A stretch of DNA of 64,000 nucleotides, taken from positions 62,001 to 126,000 of the forward strand of contig JAJVIQ010000001.1 of assembly GCA_022071965.1 (NCBI GenBank), given 5' to 3'. The position numbers were made by a program, and so were the translations under genes. This document shows positions 48,681-57,619 of the stretch, in pieces. Origin of the DNA: Gammaproteobacteria bacterium (GTDB taxonomy: Bacteria > Pseudomonadota > Gammaproteobacteria > JAJPIJ01). How positions within the stretch are numbered: position 1 is the stretch's first letter; the number at the start of each line of letters is the position of its first letter. Under the pieces are notes generated by a model. It had not been told where the DNA came from and ran no database searches. It saw only the letters and a program-made list of their open reading frames with translations.

Positions 48681-49088
48681 ATTCCTGAAGACGCCCTCGC
48701 TTCGGGAAACGCGGTAATGGCTATCAGAATGCCAGACCGCGCCGGTGCGGTGGTCCCAACTACACCGGCAGCATCGTCGCGACAGTTCGCATTTTTCGCC
48801 GCACAAGCTGGCCGCGGCTACGCCGTCCCGACCGGCGGCGATGTATCCAGAGATCGGAATTCTTCGGGCAGAATCGCCGTGCTTCAGGCTTGTCTGAACG
48901 GAAGCTAAACGAACTCGGCGCAGTAAAACCGATAGTCGTGCGTCAGTCACAATTTGTGTTCCAGGCGATTGAGTGCGCCGACAAAATCTTCCTTACTTAG
49001 TCACATGCGACTGTTTGCCGCGACGTCGGCTGTAAACGGCGTGGCAGGCAGGCAGGTGGTATCCGAATATCAACACAGGAGTTGGCTG
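48681..49088. other. Gene-free leader after tRNA-Glu
   Basis: This 408-bp stretch shows no convincing frame. GC is a little lower than around it. It probably contains the promoter of the secreted-protein gene at 49089, but no clear -35/-10 pair is seen. Confidence 0.4.
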
Positions 49089-49604
49089 ATGAATATGAGT
49101 GCTGCGAAGCTCAAGAACGTTTTCGGTCTGGCGGCTGGCGGTTTGATCTTTATTTCGTTTGGCGCCGTCGCAGGTGGTCCGATAGGGGCGTCGTTCCAGA
49201 CAAATGTGAACGAACAGACCGCGCTTGGTGGTGTCGATGGTAATGCCGATCCGGTCGTCGTCAGCGTCCTACTCACTCAGAACAACGGACTTCCGACTCC
49301 TCGACTCGGGGAGAACAATACGCAGGACCTCCCGGCGGGCTGGTACTTCCGTTCGGACTTCAACGGCCAGGACATCCCCGGCTGTAAGCTGGATGTGTCC
49401 AATTTCTTGAACAAGAGCTGGGGCATCTACACGTTTGAACTTGCGCCCGTCTCGAACAACGCCGGGACCTGTACCTGGACCCCCGGCGAGTACCATTACG
49501 CACTCACCATCAATAGGGTCGGGCAGGGCGGCGGCCGTTATCGGGGAAGCGCGCTGGGATCGTTTGTGATCCCGGAGGCCCCGCCCGCAGCTCCTACCCC
49601 GTAG
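49089..49604 (+). CDS. Secreted protein of unknown family
   Basis: The 171-residue protein has a signal peptide (LKNVFGLAAGGLIFISFGAV, cleavage likely after AVAG or nearby). The mature part is Asn/Gly/Thr-rich with two cysteines (GCKLDVS, TCTWTPG) that may form a disulfide, and ends in a Pro/Ala tail. AGGAG lies about 8 bases before the ATG at 49089; the frame is open upstream to 48954. No family recognised. It stands alone in a sparse region between tRNA-Glu and the efflux repressor. Confidence 0.78.
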   Translation: MNMSAAKLKNVFGLAAGGLIFISFGAVAGGPIGASFQTNVNEQTALGGVDGNADPVVVSVLLTQNNGLPTPRLGENNTQDLPAGWYFRSDFNGQDIPGCKLDVSNFLNKSWGIYTFELAPVSNNAGTCTWTPGEYHYALTINRVGQGGGRYRGSALGSFVIPEAPPAAPTP

Positions 49605-50125
49605 ACACGTGGCATACTGGCCGGCATTCCGATGTCGTGGCTGGTCTGAATCGAGTTGCCTGAGGCCGGCGGAGCGGCCTCAGGCGCCATCGACGGTGAG
49701 GTGATTTGGGCGGACGTAACTCGGTCCGTTGCTCCGCAAACGGGCAGCCCGGGTTGACTGGCGGCACAGCCGACTCAGTTTTTTAACGCCCCCTTGGCCA
49801 GCTTGCCTGCATTGCGCATTTCTGCCCGGCAGACTTCGGCGAGATCGAACAGGGTGTTCCCAACGTGCCCGAACGACTTGGTGCTCCTGGTCACCTGACG
49901 CATCGCGCAAGGATTCTCACCTGCCACTCAATGCGGGCAAGCAGGATTTCAGTGGCGCGTATCCTGTGCTGCTATCCAGGATAATTCGATCGAAAGCCCA
50001 TTCGCTGCCGTAACCGGAGTTGGAAACCCGCTGGTGATGTCAGTCTGGGCCTTGCCGCCATGTGTTCGCCGGGAGGCGTACCGTTTCCGGGTATTGGTAT
50101 TGTCGAACTGCTCATCGCCGGCGCC
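49605..50125. other. Sparse region with a hairpin and a possible small gene
   Basis: A perfect 10-bp inverted repeat (GCCTGAGGCC at 49658-49667, GGCCTCAGGC at 49676-49685) with an 8-base loop follows the secreted-protein gene and is probably its terminator, though no T run follows. A candidate 50-codon frame lies at 49775-49927 on the minus strand. Nothing else is recognised. Confidence 0.45.
49775..49927 (-). CDS. Candidate small protein
   Basis: A 50-codon frame starts at GTG (49927) with an in-frame ATG at 49903 and ends TGA at 49775. The text from the ATG (SFGHVGNTLFDLAEVCRAEM, then RNAGKLAKGALKN) is amphipathic and not obviously a GC-rich chance frame. Ribosome binding sites are weak at both starts. 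No family recognised. Confidence 0.22.
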   Translation of the reverse strand: MAGENPCAMRQVTRSTKSFGHVGNTLFDLAEVCRAEMRNAGKLAKGALKN

Positions 50126-50743
50126 TCAGGGGTTGCGCAGGCCCGCGATGTAGGCGCTGACCACGGTCTCCGCCACGGCGCCGATTGCGAACTCCTCGGG
50201 CTTCAGCAGCCAGCTCGAGACCAGTCCCTCCACCAGCGCGTGCAGACCGATGGCTGCGTTGCGCGGCGCGACGCCCTTTCTCAGCTGTCGCAGCGCCTTC
50301 GCGGCACGAAAACCACGCTCCATGGTCTCCATGCATCGACCGCGACACTTCAGATAGGGCTCGCGGGCGACCTCCATGTCGTCCACCAGCTCGCACTTGT
50401 TGATCAGTATGTCGAACACACGCTGCGTCTGCCTGTCCGTCGAGACCCGCCGCAGCATCTGCACGGTCCTGCGTTGCAGGTCGCCAAGGGGGTCTTCGGA
50501 ACCGGCGGCGGGCGGGCTATTGACGATCTCCTGCATCGGCAGCGAGACGCGCTCCAGCATCGCCTCGATGAGGTCCACCTTGTTGTTGAAATGCCAGTAG
50601 ATCGCACCGCGCGTGACGCCTGCGTGGCTGGCGATGTCCGCGAGGGTTGCACGGGCGACCCCGAGTTCAAAAAAAACGACCTCCGCAGCATCCAGGATCT
50701 GGCTGCGCGTGGCTTCAGCTTCTATCTTGGTTCGACGCACCAT
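50126..50743 (-). CDS. acrR: TetR-family repressor of the RND pump, AcrR/TtgR type
   Basis: The 205-residue repressor has the TetR helix-turn-helix (residues 12-60: TRSQILDAAEVVFFELGVAR, DIASHAGVTRGAIYWHF), nearly the AcrR text (VTRGAIYWHFKDK). The C-terminal ligand domain is typical. It is divergent from the acrA-acrB genes, and the shared gap holds a near-perfect AcrR operator. It should repress the pump and itself and release on binding hydrophobic compounds. Confidence 0.93.
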   Translation of the reverse strand: MVRRTKIEAEATRSQILDAAEVVFFELGVARATLADIASHAGVTRGAIYWHFNNKVDLIEAMLERVSLPMQEIVNSPPAAGSEDPLGDLQRRTVQMLRRVSTDRQTQRVFDILINKCELVDDMEVAREPYLKCRGRCMETMERGFRAAKALRQLRKGVAPRNAAIGLHALVEGLVSSWLLKPEEFAIGAVAETVVSAYIAGLRNP

Positions 50744-50752
50744 GACCCTGTT

Positions 50753-50776
50753 TACATACAGACGTGAATGTATGTA
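50753..50776. promoter_or_regulatory. AcrR-type operator overlapping the acrAB promoter
   Basis: Inverted repeat TACATACA-N8-TGTATGTA matches the E. coli AcrR box in both half sites, and the spacer differs in only a few bases. It overlaps a TTTACA (50751-50756) and TAGAGT (50775-50780) pair 18 bp apart that would drive acrA, so bound repressor would block the polymerase. Confidence 0.88.
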
Positions 50777-50820
50777 GAGTACCCGGAAACATCAACAACT
50801 CCAAGCTTGAAAGGTTCCCG

Positions 50821-52152
50821 ATGGGTGCGAACGTGGCTTTGGCTCGTCGTAGCAACGCGACGGTAGGGTTGACGGTGCTGTTGTTAGGCGTCCTCGTCGC
50901 CGGCTGCAAGCCGCAGGGGACGGCGCAGGCCCAGGGCGCGGAAGGCGGCGGGGCGCCGCAGATGCCGCCACCGGCCGTGAGCGCCGCCGAAGTGTTGTCG
51001 AAGGAAGTCGCGGAATGGGACGAGTTCCCCGGCCGTCTGGAGGCCGTGGACAGCGTCAACATCCAGCCGCGCGTAGCCGGCTATATCGAGAGCGTGAACT
51101 ACAAGGAGGGCGCGGAGGTGAAGAAGGGCGACGTGCTCTTCGTCATCGATCAACGCCCGTTCAAGGCCGAGTTGGCGCGCGCGGAGGCGGAGCTTGCGCG
51201 CGCCCGCGCGCAGGCGCAACTGGCCGATGCGCAGGCCGTGCGCGCTCGCCGGCTGCTTGCCACCAACATGATCTCGCAGGACGAGGCCGACGAGCGCTAT
51301 GCCGCGCAGACGCAGGCGGCCGCGGACATCCGTTCCGCCGAGGCGAACGTCGCCGTCGCGAGGCTCGACATGGAATACACAGTCATCCGATCCCCGATCA
51401 ACGGCCGCGCCGGCAGGGCGATGGTGACGCCCGGCAACCTCGTCAGCGGCGGGGAGATGGTGCCGAACGCGACGCTGCTGACCACGGTGGTCTCGCTCGA
51501 TCCGATGTACGTCTACTTCGATGCCGACGAGCAGACCTATCTGCGCTATGGCGCGATGGCCCGGCGCGGCGAACGGCCGAGCTCGCGCGAGGTCGCGAAC
51601 CCCGTTCAGATCGGGCTTGCCAACGAGGAGGGTTTCCCGCACGAGGGACACATGGACTTCGTCGACAACGCCCTGGATCCGGCCACCGGAACGATCCGCG
51701 CGCGCGCCGTTGTCGACAACAAGGATCGGATCTTCACGCCGGGACTGTTCGCGCGCGTGCGCGTGCTCGGCAGCGGCAAGTTCCAGGCGATCCTGATCGA
51801 CGACAAGGCGATACTCACCGATCAGGACCGGAAGTATGTCTACGTCCTCGGGCCGAACAACGTCGCGGAGCGCCGTGACATCAAGCCCGGCCGCATCGTC
51901 GACGGATTGCGGATCGTCACCGAGGGGCTGAGTGCCGGCGACAGGGTCATCGTCCACGGCGTGCAGAAGGTGTTCTTCCCGGGCATGCCGGTGGCGCCGC
52001 AGATGATCAACATGGGCGATCCGCCGCCGGCGGCGATGAGCGGACCGCCGCCGGCCGCAGCCGGTGAGGAGAACAAGGACTCCGCCCCGGCGCCTGGCGG
52101 CACGGGCGAGCCCGCGGGCGAGGGGGCGAACGCGGCAGGGCCCGGCGCATGA
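50821..52152 (+). CDS. acrA: RND efflux periplasmic adaptor lipoprotein (AcrA/MexA type)
   Basis: The 443-residue adaptor links the inner-membrane pump to an outer-membrane channel. It has a lipoprotein signal with lipobox VAGC (Cys29), the barrel-sandwich segment NIQPRVAGYIESVNYKEG, an alpha-hairpin rich in Ala/Arg/Glu (LARAEAELARARAQAQLADA) and ending Pro/Ala/Gly-rich. The ATG at 50821 has AAAGG 7 bases upstream; the frame is open to 50764, inside the operator. It overlaps acrB by 4 bp. Confidence 0.95.
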   Translation: MGANVALARRSNATVGLTVLLLGVLVAGCKPQGTAQAQGAEGGGAPQMPPPAVSAAEVLSKEVAEWDEFPGRLEAVDSVNIQPRVAGYIESVNYKEGAEVKKGDVLFVIDQRPFKAELARAEAELARARAQAQLADAQAVRARRLLATNMISQDEADERYAAQTQAAADIRSAEANVAVARLDMEYTVIRSPINGRAGRAMVTPGNLVSGGEMVPNATLLTTVVSLDPMYVYFDADEQTYLRYGAMARRGERPSSREVANPVQIGLANEEGFPHEGHMDFVDNALDPATGTIRARAVVDNKDRIFTPGLFARVRVLGSGKFQAILIDDKAILTDQDRKYVYVLGPNNVAERRDIKPGRIVDGLRIVTEGLSAGDRVIVHGVQKVFFPGMPVAPQMINMGDPPPAAMSGPPPAAAGEENKDSAPAPGGTGEPAGEGANAAGPGA

Positions 52153-55100
52153 AGGACTTCTCGGCGTTTTTCGTAGACCGGCCGATCTTTGCCGCGGTAC
52201 TGTCGATCATCATCTTCACGGCGGGCCTCATCGCGATCCCGCTGTTGCCGATCAGCGAGTATCCGGATGTCGTACCGCCATCGGTGGCCGTGCGCGCCGT
52301 CTACCCCGGCGCCAATCCGAAGGTGATCGCCGAGACCGTCGCCACGCCGCTGGAAGAGGCCATCAACGGCGTGGAGAACATGATGTACATGAAGTCGGTG
52401 GCGGCCTCCGACGGCGTGCTCACGCTCACCGTCACATTCAGGCCGGGCACCGACGTCGACCTGGCGCAGGTGCAGGTGCAGAACCGGGTGAATCAGGCGC
52501 TGCCCCGCATGCCGGAGGACGTGCGCAGGATGGGTGTGACGACCGCCAAGCAGTCGCCCAACCTGACCATGGTCGTGCATCTGCTGTCGCCGGACGAGCG
52601 CTACGATGCCTTGTACCTGCGCAACTTCGCGACGCTGCGGGTTAAGGACGAGCTGGCGCGCATACCGGGCGTCGGACAGGCAGAGGTATTCGGGGCCGGG
52701 GACTACTCGATGAGGATCTGGCTGGACCCGGAAAAGGTCGCAGCGCGCGGCATGACGGCCGGCGAGGTGGTCAACGCCATCCGCGAGCAGAACGTCCAGG
52801 TATCCGCCGGCGCGATCGGCGCGCCGCCACAGCCTCACGCTTCCGATTTCACGCTGTCGATAAACGCTCAGGGAAGATTGGTCACGGAAGAGCAGTTCCG
52901 CGATATCGTGATCAAGACCGGCTCCGGCGGCGAAGTGACGCGGCTGCGCGACGTGGCGCGCATCGAACTGGGCGCGTCTGACTACTCGCTGCGCTCGCTG
53001 CTCAACAACCGGCAGGCGGTGGCAGTGGTGATCTTTCAGGCTCCCGGTTCCAACGCCATCCAGCTGTCAGACGAGGTGCGCGCGAAGATGACCGAGCTCG
53101 CGCGCTTCTTTCCGCAGGGCGTGGAGTGGAAGGTCGTCTATGACCCGACAGTGTTCGTGCGCAACTCGATAAAGGCGGTGGTCACGACCCTGGTCGAGGC
53201 GGTGATGCTGGTGGTTCTGGTGGTCATCCTCTTCCTGCAGACGTGGCGCGCCTCGATCATTCCGCTGCTCGCGGTGCCGGTGTCCATCATTGGCACGTTC
53301 GCGGTGCTGCTGGCGCTCGGTTTTTCCATCAACACGCTCACGCTATTCGGCATGGTGCTGGCGATCGGCATCGTGGTCGACGACGCGATCGTGGTCGTCG
53401 AGAACGTAGAGCGAAACATCCAGAATGGCCTTGCCCCGCTGGCCGCCGCGCACCAGGCCATGCGCGAGGTCAGCGGACCCATCATCGCCATCGCCCTGGT
53501 GCTGTGCGCCGTGTTCGTGCCTATCGCCTTCCTCTCCGGCGTGACCGGCCAGTTCTACCGCCAGTTCGCCGTGACGATCGCGATCTCGACGGTCATCTCC
53601 GCGACGAATTCGCTGACCCTGTCGCCGGCACTGGCGGCGGCGCTGCTGAAGGCGCGCGACGCCAGGCCGGATTGGCCCACGCGCGTGATCAACGTGCTGT
53701 TCGGCTGGGTATTCAAGCCCTTCAACTACCTGTTCAACGGCGCGGCGCACCTCTATGCGCGGGCGGGCCGGCCGGCCCTGAGGTTCGCACCGCTGATGCT
53801 GTTGTTGTACGTGGGGCTCGTGATCGCCGCATTCAAGCTGTTCCAGATCGTGCCCGGCGGGTTCATCCCCATCCAGGACAAGCTGTACCTGATCGGCGGC
53901 GTCAAGCTGCCCGAGGGTTCCTCGCTCGATCGCACGGAGGCCGCGGTGCGCAAGATGGCCGATCTTGCCTTGAATACCGATGGCATCACCAACGCCGTGC
54001 AATTTCCCGGCCTGAACGCCCTGCAATTCACCAACACGCCAAACACCGGCACCATCTTTTTCAATCTCGAGGACTTCGACAAGCGGGAGCGGACGGCGGA
54101 GGAGATAGTCGGTGAGCTGGCGATGAAGTTCAGCACGATCCAGGAGGGGTTCGCGTTCGCCATCGCGCCGCCAGCCATCCTCGGCATCGGTACCGGCTCG
54201 GGGTACTCGCTCTACATCGAGGATCGCAATGGCATGGGATACGGCGAGCTGCAGAACGCGGTAACGACGTTCTCCGGTGCGCTGTCACAGGTGCCGGGCA
54301 TGAGCTTCCCCATCAGTTCGTATCAGGCCAATGTGCCGCAGTTGCAGGCGGAGATCGATCGCACCAAGGCCAAGACCCAGGGCCTGGCGATGACCGACGT
54401 GTTCGAGACGCTTCAGGTCTATCTTGGTTCGGTGTACGTCAACGATTTCAATCGCTTCGGCCGCACCTTCCAGGTCTTTGCCCAGGCCGACGCCCCATTT
54501 CGTGATGAACCGGAGGACGTGACCGAGCTGCGCACGCGCAACGCTGCCGGCGAGATGGTGCCTATCGGCAGCGTCGTGCAGGTCGGGCGCACCTACGGGC
54601 CCGACCCGGTCATCCGCTACAATGGCTATCCCGCCGCGGACATCATCGGCGAGGCCGATCCCCGGGTCATGTCCTCGGCGCAGGCGATGCAGACCATCGA
54701 GGCCATGGCGCCGCGGATCCTGCCGGCGGGCATGGACTTCGACTGGACCGACCTCAGCTATCAGCAGGCCAACGAGGGCAAGGCCAACCTCGTGGTGCTT
54801 CCGCTGTGCGTGCTGCTGGCGTTCCTGGTGCTGGCGGCGCTGTACGAGAGCTGGGCGTTGCCCCTGGCCGTGATCCTGATCGTGCCGATGTCGATGCTCG
54901 CGGGGCTGTCCGGCGTCGCCTACGTCGGTGGCGACAACAACGTTTTCGTGCAGATCGGGCTGGTCGTGCTGATGGGGCTGGCCTGCAAGAACGCCATCCT
55001 GATCGTCGAGTTCGCGCGCGAGCTCGAATTGCAGGGCATGGGCATCATCGATGCGGCGATCGAGGCTTGCCGCCTACGGCTGCGGCCCATCGTCATGACC

Positions 55101-55325
55101 TCCGTGGCGTTCATCGCCGGTGTGGTGCCGTTGGTGCTCTCGCACGGCGCTGGCGCCGAGGTTCGCCGAGTGATGGGCATCACCGTGTTCTCGGGCATGA
55201 TCGGCGTGACGCTGTTCGGCCTTCTGCTCACACCGGTGTTCTACGTGAAGATACGGCAGTGGTTCTCCGGTCGTCACCGCGAGCCGCGGGTCGAAGGCGC
55301 CGCACACGGGCACGCCGGACACTGA
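52149..55325 (+). CDS. acrB: RND efflux transporter, AcrB/MexB (HAE1) type
   Basis: The 1058-residue proton-driven pump has the start FFVDRPIFAAVLSII and the pair of Asp in helix 4 (GIVVDDAIVVVENVER) that carries protons. About 12 membrane helices and two large periplasmic loops are present. NAILIVEFARELE marks the second repeat. It exports many hydrophobic drugs in homologues. No outer-membrane channel gene follows; gspG comes next, 199 bp on. Confidence 0.97.
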   Translation: MKDFSAFFVDRPIFAAVLSIIIFTAGLIAIPLLPISEYPDVVPPSVAVRAVYPGANPKVIAETVATPLEEAINGVENMMYMKSVAASDGVLTLTVTFRPGTDVDLAQVQVQNRVNQALPRMPEDVRRMGVTTAKQSPNLTMVVHLLSPDERYDALYLRNFATLRVKDELARIPGVGQAEVFGAGDYSMRIWLDPEKVAARGMTAGEVVNAIREQNVQVSAGAIGAPPQPHASDFTLSINAQGRLVTEEQFRDIVIKTGSGGEVTRLRDVARIELGASDYSLRSLLNNRQAVAVVIFQAPGSNAIQLSDEVRAKMTELARFFPQGVEWKVVYDPTVFVRNSIKAVVTTLVEAVMLVVLVVILFLQTWRASIIPLLAVPVSIIGTFAVLLALGFSINTLTLFGMVLAIGIVVDDAIVVVENVERNIQNGLAPLAAAHQAMREVSGPIIAIALVLCAVFVPIAFLSGVTGQFYRQFAVTIAISTVISATNSLTLSPALAAALLKARDARPDWPTRVINVLFGWVFKPFNYLFNGAAHLYARAGRPALRFAPLMLLLYVGLVIAAFKLFQIVPGGFIPIQDKLYLIGGVKLPEGSSLDRTEAAVRKMADLALNTDGITNAVQFPGLNALQFTNTPNTGTIFFNLEDFDKRERTAEEIVGELAMKFSTIQEGFAFAIAPPAILGIGTGSGYSLYIEDRNGMGYGELQNAVTTFSGALSQVPGMSFPISSYQANVPQLQAEIDRTKAKTQGLAMTDVFETLQVYLGSVYVNDFNRFGRTFQVFAQADAPFRDEPEDVTELRTRNAAGEMVPIGSVVQVGRTYGPDPVIRYNGYPAADIIGEADPRVMSSAQAMQTIEAMAPRILPAGMDFDWTDLSYQQANEGKANLVVLPLCVLLAFLVLAALYESWALPLAVILIVPMSMLAGLSGVAYVGGDNNVFVQIGLVVLMGLACKNAILIVEFARELELQGMGIIDAAIEACRLRLRPIVMTSVAFIAGVVPLVLSHGAGAEVRRVMGITVFSGMIGVTLFGLLLTPVFYVKIRQWFSGRHREPRVEGAAHGHAGH

Positions 55326-55524
55326 TTCAGGGTCATCTGCGGTGGTGGACGCGCAAGGCTGCACGTGCCTTGACCGCAGCCTGCATGCGCTCTCCGGAGG
55401 GGCGCCGCTGTGCCGGCCGGGATCGCCGCCAGCAGAGGCAAGCGATGGCCGTCACCATTTCTTCATTGCCGACAGCCGATTGCGGGGTTGGCGGGACCGG
55501 GGGGCTGTGAGACGATCACTGCCT

Positions 55525-56004
55525 ATGGCAAAGCACATCGATATCCTCCGCCGGCAACGCCACGCGACCGGCTTTACCCTCATCGAAGTCATGGTCGTCG
55601 TGGTCATCCTCGGAATTCTGGCGGCGATCGTCGTGCCGCGCATCATGAGCCGCCCTGACGAGGCCCGCGTCATCAAGGCACAACAGGACATCCGCGCCGT
55701 GGAGGCCGCGCTCAGCCTTTTCAAGCTCGACAATTTCGAGTACCCGACCACCGACCAGGGGCTGGAGGCCCTGGTGAGCAAGCCGGACAATCTTGCACCC
55801 GGCGCCAAGTGGAAGGAGGGAGGCTACCTGGATCGGCTGCCCAAGGACCCATGGGGAGCGGACTATCAGTATCTGCGCCCGGGCACGCATGGGGAGTACG
55901 ACCTCTACTCGCTGGGTGCCGATCGGGCCTCCGGAGGTGAGGGCATCAGCGCCGATATCGGTAACTGGGGTCTGGATGGCGGCCAGAAACCAGGCGGAAA
56001 GTAG
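55525..56004 (+). CDS. gspG: Type II secretion major pseudopilin GspG
   Basis: The 159-residue prepilin has leader cleavage after Gly in HATG, then FTLIEVMVVVVILGILAAIV and a body that closely follows GspG (YPTTDQGLEALV, LPKDPWGADYQYLRPG, GEYDLYSLGADRA). GspG forms the pseudopilus that pushes substrates through the secretin. The ATG is at 55525; the frame is open upstream. It starts a plus-strand run of seven gsp genes. Confidence 0.96.
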   Translation: MAKHIDILRRQRHATGFTLIEVMVVVVILGILAAIVVPRIMSRPDEARVIKAQQDIRAVEAALSLFKLDNFEYPTTDQGLEALVSKPDNLAPGAKWKEGGYLDRLPKDPWGADYQYLRPGTHGEYDLYSLGADRASGGEGISADIGNWGLDGGQKPGGK

Positions 56005-56030
56005 AGCCCGGCGCTGACAGCCGGAGGCGC

Positions 56031-56621
56031 ATGATCGCGATGACGGCGAGCATGCCACCCGCGACGTCGCGCCTGGCCCGCGAGCCCGCGCGCGCCCGGC
56101 CGCACTCCTCGGGCTTCACCCTCATCGAAGTCATGGTCGTTCTGACCATCATCGCCGTGCTGGCCGGAATGGTGGCGCTGCGTCTCGGCAATCGCGGCCG
56201 TGAGGTTCAGCACGAACGCGAGCTTCGGCGCCTGCAGCAGGCAATCACTCTCGCCGTCGAGGAGGCGATCATACAAGGGCGGCCATACGGCCTGGCGATC
56301 TCGGCGCGCGATTACCGCTTCTGCCGCCGCGAACAGGGAAGCTGGAAACCCATCGAGACGGATCGCGGACTCAGGCCCCACGATCTTCCAGAGAACCTGC
56401 TGCTGCAGATCGACTCGGAGCTGCCGCAATCGTCTTCCGAAGGAAGCGAGAGCGATACCGAGGAGAGCTGTCCGATGATCCGGCTGTTCCCGAGCGGCGA
56501 GGCCGAACCCCTGCAGCTCACGCTGAAAGACACCAGCGGCGAGCGGCAGGCCACGCTTGCCCTCGCCGTAACGGGCAAGGTGGCGCAGCTTGCCGATCGC
56601 CGCGCGGAGTCCGGGAAGTGA
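56031..56621 (+). CDS. gspH: Type II secretion minor pseudopilin GspH
   Basis: The 196-residue prepilin has a longish Ala/Arg/Pro-rich leader ending SSG, then FTLIEVMVVLTIIAVLAGMV and the GspH region RELRRLQQAITLAVEEAIIQ with YRFCRREQGSW. It begins the tip complex by joining the pseudopilus to GspI-J-K. It follows gspG after 26 bp and overlaps gspI by 4 bp. Confidence 0.93.
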   Translation: MIAMTASMPPATSRLAREPARARPHSSGFTLIEVMVVLTIIAVLAGMVALRLGNRGREVQHERELRRLQQAITLAVEEAIIQGRPYGLAISARDYRFCRREQGSWKPIETDRGLRPHDLPENLLLQIDSELPQSSSEGSESDTEESCPMIRLFPSGEAEPLQLTLKDTSGERQATLALAVTGKVAQLADRRAESGK

Positions 56622-57019
56622 GGCGCGGAGGACGGTATCGGCAGGCCCGCGGATTCACCCTGCTGGAGGTGCTGGTCGCCCTGGCGGTCGTTGCGATCGC
56701 CCTCGGCGCGGCGCTTACCACCGCGTATCGCCAGACGCACACGCTGGTCGAGTTGCGTGATCGCACCTACGCGCACTGGGTCGCGATGGACCTCGTGGCC
56801 GCCTGGCGGCTCGGACTGCAGAGCGATGGCGGCGGCAACGTCAACGGCTCGATGCAGATGGACGGCAGGACTTACTACTGGTCATTCAATCGTGCGCGTT
56901 CCGCCGACGCCAACGTGCTGCGCACGGAGGTGCAGGTACGCATCGACGGTGAGGAGGGACCCGTCCTTGCCACCGAGACGGCATACCGGCTGGTCCCGGC
57001 TGCCGCGAAGAATTCCTGA
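56618..57019 (+). CDS. gspI: Type II secretion minor pseudopilin GspI
   Basis: The 133-residue prepilin has leader cleavage after RG, then FTLLEVLVALAVVAIALGAA and the late WVAMDLVAAWRLG, typical of GspI. The GTG start overlaps the gspH stop, so coupling is likely. It forms the tip with GspJ and GspK. Confidence 0.93.
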   Translation: MRRGGRYRQARGFTLLEVLVALAVVAIALGAALTTAYRQTHTLVELRDRTYAHWVAMDLVAAWRLGLQSDGGGNVNGSMQMDGRTYYWSFNRARSADANVLRTEVQVRIDGEEGPVLATETAYRLVPAAAKNS

Positions 57020-57022
57020 ACC

Positions 57023-57619
57023 GTGCGCCGGCAATACCGTCATCGGAATCTCGGTGCCGGCTTCACCTTGCTGGAACTGCTGGTGGCGATGCTGGTCTTC
57101 GCCGTTCTGTCCGTCATGACCTATGGCGGGCTGCGCAATGTCATGAACACCGATCGCCAGAGCGAGGCCGCCTCCGGCCGGCTCGCCGATCTCGAGATGA
57201 CCTTCATGTTCATCGGCCGCGATCTGGGGCAGGCCGTCGATCGCACCGCGCGCGATGCCCTGGGCACGCCGATGCCCGCCTTCACGGGCGACTCCATGAC
57301 CATGGCCTTCACCTGCTACGCGGGCGGCGACGGCGAGGTCGGCCGCGTGGAATATTTCCTGCGAGGAGGTTCACTGCGACGCGGGCGCTGGCCGGTTCTC
57401 GATGCCACGCAGGAGACGGAGCTTCAGCACTCGGAACTCCTGGGCGGGGTCACCACATGGCGGGTTCGTTATCTCGCCAGCCAGTGGGCCGAGACCTGGC
57501 CGGCGCCGAACGTGAACACGACCCTGCCGCGTGCGGTGGAGATCACCCTGAAACTCGAGGACGGCACCGAGTTCCGGCGGCTGTTCGAGCTGCCAAACGT
57601 CGAGGAGCCGCCATCGTGA
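57023..57619 (+). CDS. gspJ: Type II secretion minor pseudopilin GspJ
   Basis: The 198-residue prepilin has leader cleavage after AG, then FTLLELLVAMLVFAVLSVMT and the GspJ text LADLEMTFMFIGRDLGQAVD and RDALGTPMPAFTG. It starts with GTG 3 bp after gspI and overlaps gspK. Confidence 0.94.
   Translation: MRRQYRHRNLGAGFTLLELLVAMLVFAVLSVMTYGGLRNVMNTDRQSEAASGRLADLEMTFMFIGRDLGQAVDRTARDALGTPMPAFTGDSMTMAFTCYAGGDGEVGRVEYFLRGGSLRRGRWPVLDATQETELQHSELLGGVTTWRVRYLASQWAETWPAPNVNTTLPRAVEITLKLEDGTEFRRLFELPNVEEPPS

Noticed and set aside
48605-50125. Attachment-site duplication of the tRNA-Glu 3' end
   Set aside because: No second copy of the tRNA 3' end was found in the following 1.5 kb, and there is no integrase.
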